Positions 26,683 through 35,912 of a stretch of DNA of 64,000 nucleotides are shown here, in pieces (the stretch's first letter is position 1; every line of letters starts with the position of its first letter). The position numbers and the translations under genes were made by a program. The stretch spans positions 1,612,001 through 1,676,000 of the forward strand of contig NZ_WUBI01000001.1 of the NCBI RefSeq assembly GCF_009807035.1, in the 5' to 3' direction. Under the pieces are notes generated by a model. It saw nothing but the letters and a program-made list of their open reading frames with translations. It did no database searches and was not told the origin of the DNA. This stretch comes from Paenibacillus dendrobii. Its GTDB lineage: Bacteria > Bacillota > Bacilli > Paenibacillales > Paenibacillaceae.

Positions 26683-26899
26683 ATGTTCATGCTCGCCATG
26701 GTTTGGACCATCGTAATACAACCCACAACCTTGTTTTCAAACAACGCGACGAATGTTCTGTAATTCTCATCTTTATTCAGTCTTTCAAATCGTCGGAAAT
26801 ATTTACAGCAGTGACAGTAGGACTCCCTAAGTCGTTATTCCATAACAATACTACGTCAGGATAATCAGTTTTTTGAATTTCACGAATTTCGATATCCAT
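26677..26899 (-). pseudogene. truncated, frameshifted GNAT acetyltransferase
   Basis: From ATG at 26899 (GGAGG upstream) the frame reads MDIEIREIQKTDYPDVVLL and stops after about 40 codons. One base of frameshift restores RLNKDENYRTFVALFENKVV and then GCITMVQTM, the middle of a GNAT domain. It ends at a TAA formed inside the repeat core GTTAGAC, so motif A and the C-terminal half are gone. Confidence 0.7.
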
Positions 26900-26981
26900 A
26901 TGCCACCTCCGATCATTGATTCATCTTTGCTTCATTAAAATTCAACGAACTATTTAACAATCCCTCTTCGGCTGAACTGAA

Positions 26982-27866
26982 TTACTTATGGTATCTGTCG
27001 CGAAACCGGCTTGGCGATTCCCCCGTCCAGCGCTTGAACTGCCGGCTGAAATGCGCGATATTTTTATAGCCGAGCCGGATCGATACCGCCTCAACCGACA
27101 ATTCCGGATCCATCAGCAGCAGCTTCGATTTCTTCAGCATCAAGGTCGACATATACTGCCGCGGCGACATGCCGTATACTTCCGTAAAAATCCGGTTCAT
27201 CGCCGACGTGCTGTAGCCGACCATGGCTGCAATCGACGCGATGGTCTCGGCATGAAACCGATCGCCGCTGCCATCCAGAGCCCCCTCGATCTCCCGTTCC
27301 AGCAGTGCCGCCACTTTCGAAGCCGTTTGCGCATTTCTCGTAGGGGTCATTTGGCTTTCCTGCTCGGATAACGTTCCGCTCAGGCCCGCAAACAGTTCAA
27401 ACAAGGCCGAGAGAATTCTCATCCGCGAGTCCACGCGCGAAGCAGTTTCGTCCGAGGTCAGCTCCAGCAGCTTGTTCAATGCGGGACGAACCGCATCCGC
27501 AAGGATACTGCCCGCTTTATGAAAACAAATGCGATTGCGGCATAACAGTTCGCGAAACGACCGCTCATCGACGTCGAAATGAAGACAGTAATACGTCATC
27601 TCCTCCCTGCCTATGACACGGCTTTCATGCTGATCGACTGGATTCAGCAGCATGAGATCACCCGGTTTTTGGACATACTTTCGGCCGTTGACGCTCATTT
27701 CTTGTACGCCCGACAATACGAGATTCACTTCAAAGAGCGGATGGTGATGCAGCGGGTAGGTCCAATCGCCTGCCACCGTACGCCAATGGGCTGCAAATAC
27801 GCGGAAGGTCGAGTCGATATCGGGCAGCATATATTCTTTGCGCATGCGATCAGGCGGAAATTCCAT
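26982..27866 (-). CDS. AraC family transcriptional regulator
   Basis: 294 residues from MEFPPDRMRKEYMLPDID; AAGGAG precedes this ATG. An N-terminal cupin (HHHPLFEVNLVLSGVQEM, then KPGDLMLLNPVDQHES) senses a ligand. Two C-terminal HTH motifs follow: SIAAMVGYSTSAMNRIFTEV and VSIRLGYKNIAHFSRQFKRW with the family end GESPSRFRDRY. Divergent from the GH43 gene across a 188-bp region, so it is the likely regulator of it. Confidence 0.92.
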   Translation of the reverse strand: MEFPPDRMRKEYMLPDIDSTFRVFAAHWRTVAGDWTYPLHHHPLFEVNLVLSGVQEMSVNGRKYVQKPGDLMLLNPVDQHESRVIGREEMTYYCLHFDVDERSFRELLCRNRICFHKAGSILADAVRPALNKLLELTSDETASRVDSRMRILSALFELFAGLSGTLSEQESQMTPTRNAQTASKVAALLEREIEGALDGSGDRFHAETIASIAAMVGYSTSAMNRIFTEVYGMSPRQYMSTLMLKKSKLLLMDPELSVEAVSIRLGYKNIAHFSRQFKRWTGESPSRFRDRYHK

Positions 27867-28003
27867 GGCGATCAGCTCCTTGGATTTATTTTTTTGAAGG
27901 GCATATGCAATTTGCTTGAAATGGGTAAATATAAGCCTGCAATGGATATGGGAACGGCTCCACATCATTGATAAGATGAAGCTATTATAGCTTGGACCTA
28001 TAT

Positions 28004-28027
28004 CCCATAACGCTTATGAATAATGGG
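28004..28027. promoter_or_regulatory. possible operator between araC-like and GH43 genes
   Basis: CCCAT and ATGGG form an inverted pair spaced by 14 bp just upstream of the GH43 RBS. AATGGGTAAA occurs at 28022 and again at 27920 in the same orientation. Candidate AraC-family binding sites, from pattern only. Confidence 0.3.
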
Positions 28028-28054
28028 TAAACTTTTTTATTGAGGAGTGTTACG

Positions 28055-29659
28055 ATGGCTGTGATCCAAAATCCGATTTTGACGGGCTTTAACCCTGATC
28101 CCTGCATCTGCCGGGTTGGTGAAGATTATTATATTGCCGTATCGACCTTCGAGTGGTTCCCCGGTGTCGGGATCTACCATTCGAAAGACTTGAAGCATTG
28201 GAGACTTGCCGCAAGACCGCTGAACCGACTTAGCCAGCTCAATATGATGGGCAACCCTGACTCCGGCGGCGTTTGGGCACCTCAATTATCTTATGCGAAT
28301 GAGCAATTTTGGCTGATCTATACCGACGTGAAGGTGACGGAAGGCCAATGGAAAGACTGTCATAACTATCTCGTTACTTGCGACTCGATCGACGGCGAAT
28401 GGTCCGAACCGATCCATATGAACAGCTCGGGCTTCGATCCTTCCCTGTTCCATGATGAAGACGGGAAGAAATATTTCGTCAATATGATGTGGGACCCGCG
28501 CGTGGGCCATCATCCTTTCTACGGCATCGTGCTTCAAGAATACGATGCTGATCAGCAGAAGCTGGTCGGCAAAGCGGAAGTCATCTTCCAGGGTACCGAC
28601 ATCAAGCTGACCGAAGCTCCCCATCTCTACAATATCAATGGCTGGTATTACCTGCTGACCGCGGAAGGCGGAACCCGTTACGATCACCAATCGACCATCG
28701 CCCGCTCGAAAGACATACACGGACCTTACGAGGTGCATCCGGACAATCCGCTGATCTCTTCCTGGTCTGCGCCGCGGAACCCGCTGCAAAAAGCCGGACA
28801 TGCTTCGATCGTACAAACCCATACCGACGAATGGTTTCTGGTTCACCTGACGGGAAGACCGCTGCCAAGGGAAGGCGAGCCGCTGCTCGATCCACGCGGA
28901 TATTGTCCGCTGGGCAGGGAAACGGCTATCCAGCGTTTGGAATGGCGGGACGGCTGGCCTTATGTCGTCGGCGGCAACCAACCTTCGCTTGAGATCGAAG
29001 GGCCCCGGATCGCCGAAGCACCATGGGGACCCGATGTTCCTGAAAAAGACGACTTCGACGGATTCACTTTAAATCCGCATTTCCAAACGCTGCGCATTCC
29101 GCTGGGGCCGGAAACGCTATCGCTCAGCGCCCGCCCCGGTCATCTGCGTCTGTACGGCAGAGAGTCACTGACATCGAAATTTACGCAGGCCCATGTCGCC
29201 AGACGCTGGCAGCATTTCAAGTTTTCGGCCGAGACGAAAGTGGACTTCCATCCGGTATCGTTCCAGCAATCCGCAGGACTCGTCAACTATTACAATACGC
29301 AGAACTGGACCTCCTGCCAGATCACATGGAACGAGGACAAAGGGCGCATATTGGAGCTTGTCGTTTGCGACAACTTCGTTTTCTCGATGCCGTTGACAGG
29401 CCGGGAGATCGCGGTTCCGGATGCAGCGGAATATGTGTACCTGCGTGTCGATGTCGACTATAACGTATATCATTATTCGTATTCGTTTAACGGCGAGGAA
29501 TGGTCCGCGATCCCGGTGACGTTCCATGCTTATAAGCTATCTGACGATTATATCCAAGGCGGCGGATTTTTTACGGGCGCATTCGTCGGCATGCAATGCC
29601 AGGATACATCCGGTCAACGGCTGCACGCGGACTTCGACTATTTCAGCTATATAAATTGA
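28055..29659 (+). CDS. glycoside hydrolase family 43 (beta-xylosidase/arabinofuranosidase-like)
   Basis: 534 residues from [20 protein letters not shown], preceded by GAGGAG. The GH43 five-blade propeller shows the catalytic base in FNPDPC, the pKa-modulating Asp in [17 protein letters not shown] and the acid Glu in [10 protein letters not shown]-terminal beta-sandwich domain of about 200 residues ([20 protein letters not shown]) is normal for XynB-like enzymes. No signal peptide, so it is cytoplasmic and probably cleaves xylo- or arabino-oligosaccharides brought in by the adjacent ABC transporter. Confidence 0.92.
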   Translation: MAVIQNPILTGFNPDPCICRVGEDYYIAVSTFEWFPGVGIYHSKDLKHWRLAARPLNRLSQLNMMGNPDSGGVWAPQLSYANEQFWLIYTDVKVTEGQWKDCHNYLVTCDSIDGEWSEPIHMNSSGFDPSLFHDEDGKKYFVNMMWDPRVGHHPFYGIVLQEYDADQQKLVGKAEVIFQGTDIKLTEAPHLYNINGWYYLLTAEGGTRYDHQSTIARSKDIHGPYEVHPDNPLISSWSAPRNPLQKAGHASIVQTHTDEWFLVHLTGRPLPREGEPLLDPRGYCPLGRETAIQRLEWRDGWPYVVGGNQPSLEIEGPRIAEAPWGPDVPEKDDFDGFTLNPHFQTLRIPLGPETLSLSARPGHLRLYGRESLTSKFTQAHVARRWQHFKFSAETKVDFHPVSFQQSAGLVNYYNTQNWTSCQITWNEDKGRILELVVCDNFVFSMPLTGREIAVPDAAEYVYLRVDVDYNVYHYSYSFNGEEWSAIPVTFHAYKLSDDYIQGGGFFTGAFVGMQCQDTSGQRLHADFDYFSYIN

Positions 29660-29703
29660 ACTAAAGCACTTCGCCTGTATTCCAGCTTGAATCGACGCGA
29701 AAA

Positions 29704-29742
29704 ACATGAAAATCCCTTCCTGTCATCGGAGGGGATTTTTGC
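29704..29742. terminator. rho-independent terminator between converging genes
   Basis: AAAATCCCTTCC pairs with GGAGGGGATTTT (one bulge) around a short loop, followed by T residues. Serves the GH43 gene and possibly, in reverse, the sugar permease operon. Confidence 0.7.
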
Positions 29743-29821
29743 GTATGTGCTGCGAAACGGCAACAGGGCCTGCCCGAAATCATGCACTGATTTTTCGGAG
29801 CAGACCCTTCTATTCCTCTTG

Positions 29822-30691
29822 TTATCCTTTTACCGATCCTGCGGCGATTCCTTCCACAATCCGGTTGCTTAAGAACAGAAACATGACCAGAATCGGCAAA
29901 ATGCTGATCATGAGCGTCGCCCCGATCGAACCCCAGTCCGTCGTGTACTGGCCGATGAAGTTCTGAACGCCGACCGTCAGCGTTTTATGCGAGTCCGAGC
30001 TGATGAACGTATTGACGAAAATAAATTCATTCCAATTATAAATCATGTTAATGATACCGGTCGTTGCGATGACCGAACTCGTCATCGGCAACACGATCTG
30101 GAAAAACAGACGGTTGACGGAACAGCCGTCCATCACCGCAGCCTCCTCCACTTCTCGCGGCAGCGCGTAATAAAAGCCCAGCATGATCATGATCGTGATC
30201 GGCATATTAAACGCAACATAGGACAAAATCAACGACAACGGATTATCCGTCAGCCCGACTTTATTAAAGATGCTGAACAGCGGAATCAGCGTAGAGTGAA
30301 CGGGGATCATCATCGCTACCATAAACAATCCGAGCGCGAGCGAGCTCCCTTTCCATTTCATGCGTGTCATCGCAAAGGTTGTCAAGCTGCCCAGGATGAT
30401 CGTTAGGGCGGAAGCGGCGACCGTAATCCACACGCTGTTCAGAAAATAAACGCTTATATTGCCTGCACTCCAGACTTTTTCATAGTTCTCCCATCGGAAA
30501 TGGGTAGGGAGCGATAACGGCGGTAGGTTGAATACCTCCTGATTGTTTTTGAGCGAGAACAAGAACAGCCATACCAGCGGCAGTAATTGCAAGGCGGCAA
30601 CAATCGTTAGAACGGCATAAAGCACGCCATAGCCGATTTTCAGGCCCGCCTTCGACTTGAATACAGACGGCGACAAAGCTTCGGACCTCAT
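29822..30691 (-). CDS. carbohydrate ABC transporter permease (MalG-like)
   Basis: 289 residues, six membrane segments. The EAA loop reads EEAAVMDGCSVNRLFFQIVLP, which docks the ATPase, and the N-terminus LPLVWLFLFSLKNNQEVF is typical of MalG/LacG-type subunits. RBS AAGGAGGAG. Partner of the permease directly upstream; no ATPase gene is present, so a shared MsmX-like ATPase is expected to energise it. Confidence 0.92.
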   Translation of the reverse strand: MRSEALSPSVFKSKAGLKIGYGVLYAVLTIVAALQLLPLVWLFLFSLKNNQEVFNLPPLSLPTHFRWENYEKVWSAGNISVYFLNSVWITVAASALTIILGSLTTFAMTRMKWKGSSLALGLFMVAMMIPVHSTLIPLFSIFNKVGLTDNPLSLILSYVAFNMPITIMIMLGFYYALPREVEEAAVMDGCSVNRLFFQIVLPMTSSVIATTGIINMIYNWNEFIFVNTFISSDSHKTLTVGVQNFIGQYTTDWGSIGATLMISILPILVMFLFLSNRIVEGIAAGSVKG

Positions 30692-30704
30692 GAAGCACTC
30701 CTCC

Positions 30705-31586
30705 TTATGAATATTGGATTGTTTCTTTTGCGGCCGTTATTTTACGGATAACCCAAGTTACAATAAGGCAAATGACGAGCAGGAAAAAACCGGTCGCGCT
30801 GCCGTATCCGAAATCATAAGCACGGAATGCCGTGTGATACATGTAGGATGCCATCACTTCGCTCGAACCGTTGGGTCCGCCGTCGGTCATGACGTAGATC
30901 AGGTCGAAATATTTCAAGGAGCCGACGACCGCCAGTACCACCGTTACCTTGATCACTTCCATCGCAAGCGGCAGTTTGATTTTCCATGCAATCTGCAGGG
31001 CACTCGCCCCGTCGATCTTGGCGGCCTCTTCCAGCGAGGCAGGGATGTTTTTGAGCGCCGCATAATAAATCAAAATATAGAAACCTGCATATTGCCACAA
31101 TATCGGAATGAACAGGGCAAATAAAACAAGCTTCGGCTCGGAGAGCCATGCAGGAGGATTTGCAACGCCAATCGACTCAAGTACGCTGTTTACAATACCG
31201 TTTGTCGGATGGTAAATCCGAAGCCAGAGCTGCGCAATCGCAACGGAGGAGAGCAGCATTGGTATCAAATATATTTTTCGGAACAGGTTCGCTCCTTTGA
31301 TTCGGGTCGCCAGCACCATGGCGACTGCGAGGTAAATGATCAAGCTGGCGCAAGAAAATACGGCGAGCAGCAGGGAGTGCCACGCGCTCTTCCAAAAGGT
31401 ACCATCTGTCAGCAGTGCAGCGTAATTATCGAGCCCGATAAATTTCATCCTGCCAATCCCGTTCCACTGGTTTAACCCGTAGTAAGCGGTGAGCACGATA
31501 GGAATATAAACGATCGCCATAATGAGCAGCAGCGCAGGCAGGACGTACAGGGCAATGATTTTCTTGTTGGACATGACTTTGTCCAT
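30705..31586 (-). CDS. carbohydrate ABC transporter permease (MalF-like)
   Basis: 293 residues from MDKVMSNKKIIALYVLPALL (RBS AAAGGAG). Six membrane segments; EAA loop EEAAKIDGASALQIAWKIKL. Located 13 bp before the MalG-like gene and after an 18-bp perfect hairpin that separates it from the binding-protein gene. Confidence 0.92.
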   Translation of the reverse strand: MDKVMSNKKIIALYVLPALLLIMAIVYIPIVLTAYYGLNQWNGIGRMKFIGLDNYAALLTDGTFWKSAWHSLLLAVFSCASLIIYLAVAMVLATRIKGANLFRKIYLIPMLLSSVAIAQLWLRIYHPTNGIVNSVLESIGVANPPAWLSEPKLVLFALFIPILWQYAGFYILIYYAALKNIPASLEEAAKIDGASALQIAWKIKLPLAMEVIKVTVVLAVVGSLKYFDLIYVMTDGGPNGSSEVMASYMYHTAFRAYDFGYGSATGFFLLVICLIVTWVIRKITAAKETIQYS

Positions 31587-31620
31587 GTTCTCCGACTCCT
31601 TTCTTACCGTCAAGGGTTGC

Positions 31621-31662
31621 GGGAAAAACTTATCCGGCCTGACAGCCGGATAAGTTTTTCCC
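31621..31662 (-). terminator. intercistronic hairpin between binding protein and permeases
   Basis: A perfect 18-bp inverted repeat (31621-31638 with 31645-31662, arm GGGAAAAACTTATCCGGC, 6-nt loop) lies between the binding-protein stop and the first permease. It may act as a partial terminator or 3' stabiliser, giving more binding protein than permease, as is common in such operons. Confidence 0.75.
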
Positions 31663-31675
31663 TTCCTTTTATTCT

Positions 31676-33001
31676 CTAGTTGCCTTTTGCAATGGCCTTA
31701 TCATGCTCTTCCGAGAATTTTTCAGGGGAGACGGCTTTGCCAAACAGCGCTTGAATCATGTTCAGATGGGTTTCAGCCGCATTGGCCGGCATCTGTACGT
31801 CTGCAAACAGGGTGATGCTGCTCGCCTTATTCATTTCATTAAAAAGATCGATGTATAATGGAGGCAGATCCAGAGCGGACGTATCCACTTTCGTGGCCGG
31901 TATGACACCCGCGCCGGTGACCGACTGCTCGCCCCACTTGGTCACAAAATATTGAACGAACGCTTTGGCTTCTTCTTTCACTTCGGAATTTTGGGATACG
32001 AACAAACCGACGCCCGGTCCGCCTACCCAGCTGTTGATATCGCCTTTGCCGCCCTCCACCGTAGGAAATTTAAAGAAGCCGACATTGTCGCGGAATTCCT
32101 TCGGAATCTCCTCATTGGTCGTGTAGTTTGGCAGTTCCCATGTTCCCATCAAATACATGGCGGCTTTTTCGTTCAGGAATTCGGCTTTGCCTTCTTCATT
32201 GGACAAGCCGTTAAAGCCTTTGACAAAAGCGTTGCTGTCTACAAGCGACTGCACTTCCTTGGCTGCTTGGACCAGTCCGGCATCTTTAAAGGAACCCGAA
32301 CCGCCGATGGCATCCGCCAACGTTTTTTGACCCGCAATGCGGTCCGCCAAATACATGTACCAGAGCGATCCGGTCCAGCGGTCTTTGTTGCCGAGCGCGA
32401 TCGGGGCTACGCCGTTATCGGAAAGCGTTTTCAGTATCCCCTTGAATTGCTCGTAGGTTTGCGGAACCTCCAAATTGTATTTTTTGAAAATGGCTTTGTT
32501 GTAATAGATCGGCGCAATGTTGAACTCGAGCGGAAGGGCGTAGGTTTTGTCGTCAACCGCGTAAGCTTCCGTCGTGCCCGCCACGAATTTATCTTTCAGC
32601 TCACCACCTAACAGATCATCAATCGGGGCAAACAGATTGCCTTCCACGTAAGGCTTCAGGAATCCGGCAGCCCATGTTACGCCGACGTCGGGGAGCTCAT
32701 TGGATGCGGATAACACCTTCAATTTATTTTTATACTGCTCGTTATCCAGCACTTCCTGTTTGATCGTGACATTCTCATGTTCTTTCTGGTAATCGTTGAT
32801 AATCTGGTTGACGATCTTGTTTTGTCCGGCGGATACGCCTTCAGGCCATAAATGCATGAACTTGATCGTTACCTTCTCGCTTGCACTCGTGCCCTCTTTG
32901 GATGCCGAACCGCCCGTGCCGCTGTCGCTTTTGCCGCAGCCTGCCGCAAATAGCGCCAAGCACATCGTCAAAAGCAATACGTTCCATTTTTTACTGAACA
33001 T
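31676..33001 (-). CDS. extracellular sugar-binding lipoprotein of ABC transporter
   Basis: 441 residues from MFSKKWNVLLLTMCLAL; lipobox FAAGC gives a lipid-anchored cysteine at about residue 22. The family 1 solute-binding core shows VTIKFMHLWPEG, VGVTWAAGFLKPYVEGN and NEKAAMYLMGTWELPNY. RBS AAAGGGG. It captures an oligosaccharide outside the membrane for the two permeases; with GH43 this is probably a xylan or arabinan fragment. Confidence 0.92.
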   Translation of the reverse strand: MFSKKWNVLLLTMCLALFAAGCGKSDSGTGGSASKEGTSASEKVTIKFMHLWPEGVSAGQNKIVNQIINDYQKEHENVTIKQEVLDNEQYKNKLKVLSASNELPDVGVTWAAGFLKPYVEGNLFAPIDDLLGGELKDKFVAGTTEAYAVDDKTYALPLEFNIAPIYYNKAIFKKYNLEVPQTYEQFKGILKTLSDNGVAPIALGNKDRWTGSLWYMYLADRIAGQKTLADAIGGSGSFKDAGLVQAAKEVQSLVDSNAFVKGFNGLSNEEGKAEFLNEKAAMYLMGTWELPNYTTNEEIPKEFRDNVGFFKFPTVEGGKGDINSWVGGPGVGLFVSQNSEVKEEAKAFVQYFVTKWGEQSVTGAGVIPATKVDTSALDLPPLYIDLFNEMNKASSITLFADVQMPANAAETHLNMIQALFGKAVSPEKFSEEHDKAIAKGN

Positions 33002-33115
33002 CTTGTTCACAGCCCCTTTATCTCGTTATCTTGAACGGGTTGCAACCGCTTACTTAAAGTTTAGCAGTCTACCGTCCGGGCCGTAAGGTCAGAGGGATTG
33101 GGACTCATACCACTT

Positions 33116-33904
33116 TTATTGGATCTTCTGCTCATCATCCAGCCACTGCTGCCGGTACTGGCCGGGACTTACGTTTTCCATGGCGCGGAATACCTTCACA
33201 AAATATTTTGAGGTCTGGTAACCCGCCTGCTGCGCAATCTCCGCAACGGATAGTCGGGTGCTTGTCAGTAGCTGTTTCGCCCGCTGTATTCGGCTTCGGG
33301 TAATATAATCGCTGAACGTAAGCCCTGTCTGCTCCTTGAAGTGTACGCTAAAATAGCTGGCGTTCATATGCAAGTGTTCGGCGGTTTCCCGCAAAGACAC
33401 CGATTCCTGCAGATGTTCGTCCACGTACTGCAGCGCTTTTTGCACTTGGGGGCTGTACACCTTTTCCTCTTGAACGGTTTCCAGCAGCTTGGGATCCACC
33501 AGCTTTTGCATCTTCTCCATCCGGTCATTCCACGCCTCGCGCTCCAATGCGGTCTCCACCGCTTGTACGAGCTTGGTCTTGTCCAGCGGTTTCAGCAAGT
33601 AATCCATGACACCGAACTTCAGCGCGCTGTGCGCATATTCAAAATCGGAATGCCCCGATATGATAATGACCACCGGAGGGTGAGGCAAGCCGCACAGCCG
33701 CCCGACCAGCTCAAGTCCGCTCATTTCAGGCATACGGATATCGGTTATGATCAGGCTTGCCTCATGAGCATCCAGCCATGCCAGGGCCTCCATCCCGCTT
33801 GAAGCCACTTCAATCCGATACCCTCCTGAAGACCACATCTCCAATGTTTTGCGGATGCCTTCGCGCGTCCGAGGCTCATCGTCTACGACAAGAATATGTT
33901 TCAC
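33116..33904 (-). CDS. response regulator with AraC-type HTH (YesN-like)
   Basis: 262 residues. The receiver domain has VVDDEPRTREGI, phosphoacceptor Asp in SLIITDIRMPEMSG and the Lys in YLLKPLDKTKLV. The C-terminus is an AraC HTH pair ending YFVKVFRAMENVSPGQYRQQ. The gene overlaps the histidine kinase by 4 bp. Together they would sense an extracellular sugar or the loaded binding protein and activate the transporter operon downstream. Confidence 0.92.
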   Translation of the reverse strand: MKHILVVDDEPRTREGIRKTLEMWSSGGYRIEVASSGMEALAWLDAHEASLIITDIRMPEMSGLELVGRLCGLPHPPVVIIISGHSDFEYAHSALKFGVMDYLLKPLDKTKLVQAVETALEREAWNDRMEKMQKLVDPKLLETVQEEKVYSPQVQKALQYVDEHLQESVSLRETAEHLHMNASYFSVHFKEQTGLTFSDYITRSRIQRAKQLLTSTRLSVAEIAQQAGYQTSKYFVKVFRAMENVSPGQYRQQWLDDEQKIQ

Positions 33905-35670
33905 TGGGCTTTCCCCTTTCCATTATCAGGTATTTCAAACGAAATGACGGTACCTTTTCCTTCCCGACTACGGATGACGAGCCCTTCCGTTTCTTCCCCA
34001 TACGTTAATCGCAGCCTCCGCTCCACATTCGCGATGCCGACGCCTTTCCCTTTGGAGGAGCTCATGTACCCCTCCTTCATCGCCTCATAAAGGGAAGATA
34101 ACTTTTGCGCAGACATGCCCGGTCCGTCATCCGTCACCGTAATGCGCGTATACCCCACACGCTCTGACGGCTCGGCTTGCACCATGACCATTCCTTTTCC
34201 GCTGCGCTGCTCGACGCCATGCAGGATGGCGTTTTCCACGAGCGGCTGAATGAGCAGCTTCGGCAGCGGTACGGCACGGCGTTCATCTTGCGTGTCAATG
34301 CTCCACGACAAGCGGTCAAGCATGCGCATCTTCATGATCGTTAGATACCGTCCCGCGTGATCAAGCTCATCCCCGATCGTCACCCATTCATCTTCTTCCG
34401 ACCGGTTGATGACATATCGGAATAAACCCGACATGGACACGACGATTTGCGCCAGCTCCTCTTCCCCTTTATCCTCCAGCGCCCAATAGAACGCCTCCAG
34501 CGTATTGAACAGAAAATGCGGGTTGATCTGAGCCTGAAGCGCTTTCAATTCGGTTCTGCTTTGGATAATCTCTTTCTGGTATACCACCTCGATGAGTTCG
34601 TTCAGCGAATCGACCATCTGATTGTACGTATTGTTGAGTTCACGCAGCTCCATCGTGGTAGAACTGATGGCATTATGCTTCAGATTGCCGAACCGCGAAC
34701 CGCGCATCGCTTTGATTAAGTTGAGGATCGGGCGCGTGATCATCGTGGACAACGCAAAACTCAAAATAAGAAACAAGAGCGCCCCGGCAAGTCCGGAAAC
34801 GACGATGACCGTACGCAGCACCGATATGCCTTCGGTCGTGTAATCCACGGGCGTTAAAATGACCAAAGCCCAGCCGGTCGTCTTGGAGCGGCTCTCGACC
34901 GCAATATAGGCTTCGTCCCCGAGCTCGATCGTCTCCCCATCGTGATGAAGCACCTGCCTTGAATCGATCGACCTGTCAAAATTGGAAAAAATCCTTCTTC
35001 CCTCTTCGTCAAACAATCCCATTCTTTCTCGCGTCCCGCTTTTGGAAACCGAGTCGTTATCCGTAAGCGCGAAATAGCTTTTATCGATGCGGACCAATAC
35101 GTATCCCCCGTGAGCGAAAGATTGATCCATCAGACGTACCTGCCGGATCGCCGTCACCGTGTCTGCATCGCGTGGATCAAGCCCCAGCCAGACCAGCTTT
35201 CCCTTGGCTTGATCGGCTTTCCGAATCGATGTATCGGACACCCGGTCGGTCAAATTCAGATCGGACAGAGGAACCAGACTCCGGTCATCCGTCATATAAA
35301 GCTCCAATGAACGGATCCCCGTCGTATAGGCCTCATACTTGCGGACTTCCTGCTGCAGCGACTGGCGCATGCCGAAGTTGACCCGCTCCCCTTGGACTTC
35401 CTTGCCCAGCAGTGTCTGGATCGTGGCATCCGTCGCCACCTGCGTCGACAGCATATCGATCTGCTTCAGCAATGCATCCAGCTGTCCCGCAGCTTGAACC
35501 GCCGTTTGCTGAACATGCTTTTCGGCATTGTTGCGCAGCAGCACCGACACCCGATCGAACATGATGATGCCGACCAGCGCCAATATAATGCACATGACCA
35601 GCATAAATCCCAATAAGATCTGATTGCGCAGGGTATTCCATTTCCCCATATGAACCAACGTTTTGCTCAC
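33901..35670 (-). CDS. sensor histidine kinase (YesM-like)
   Basis: 589 residues with two membrane helices (about 20-42 and 290-315) enclosing a large extracytoplasmic sensor domain, then a HAMP segment. The kinase domain is HisKA_7TM-independent YesM type: QINPHFLFNTLEAFYWAL (phospho-His) and ATPase boxes LVENAILHGVE, TDDGPGM and GKGVGIANVERRLRL. The start is either GTG 35670 or ATG 35649; the RBS (AGAGGGG) overlaps the former, so 35649 or a TTG at 35658 is possible. Confidence 0.9.
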   Translation of the reverse strand: MSKTLVHMGKWNTLRNQILLGFMLVMCIILALVGIIMFDRVSVLLRNNAEKHVQQTAVQAAGQLDALLKQIDMLSTQVATDATIQTLLGKEVQGERVNFGMRQSLQQEVRKYEAYTTGIRSLELYMTDDRSLVPLSDLNLTDRVSDTSIRKADQAKGKLVWLGLDPRDADTVTAIRQVRLMDQSFAHGGYVLVRIDKSYFALTDNDSVSKSGTRERMGLFDEEGRRIFSNFDRSIDSRQVLHHDGETIELGDEAYIAVESRSKTTGWALVILTPVDYTTEGISVLRTVIVVSGLAGALLFLILSFALSTMITRPILNLIKAMRGSRFGNLKHNAISSTTMELRELNNTYNQMVDSLNELIEVVYQKEIIQSRTELKALQAQINPHFLFNTLEAFYWALEDKGEEELAQIVVSMSGLFRYVINRSEEDEWVTIGDELDHAGRYLTIMKMRMLDRLSWSIDTQDERRAVPLPKLLIQPLVENAILHGVEQRSGKGMVMVQAEPSERVGYTRITVTDDGPGMSAQKLSSLYEAMKEGYMSSSKGKGVGIANVERRLRLTYGEETEGLVIRSREGKGTVISFEIPDNGKGKAQ

Positions 35671-35812
35671 CCCTCTAGAACCGTAAACATCCCGGTGCCG
35701 TGATGAAATCGTCTTTTAAGCTCCTCAATTCCTGCCTGAATTGTACACCAAGCCGCGCCGGATGACGAGTCCGTTATGCGGCTTTGTTCCCATCCAAGTT
35801 TTAACGAAAACA

Positions 35813-35846
35813 AAAAAAGCGCCTCTAAGAAGTTGGCGCTTCTTTG
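35813..35846. terminator. bidirectional rho-independent terminator
   Basis: AAAGCGCC and GGCGCTT form a stem around TCTAAGAAGTT with A and T tracts on either side, between the ankyrin gene and the kinase gene. Confidence 0.65.
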
Positions 35847-35912
35847 ATCCACCTCGGTTTTCCGTAAAATGGAGCACTCGTCCGAAGGGCTTCGCTCGAA
35901 GGGTTGTTCGTT

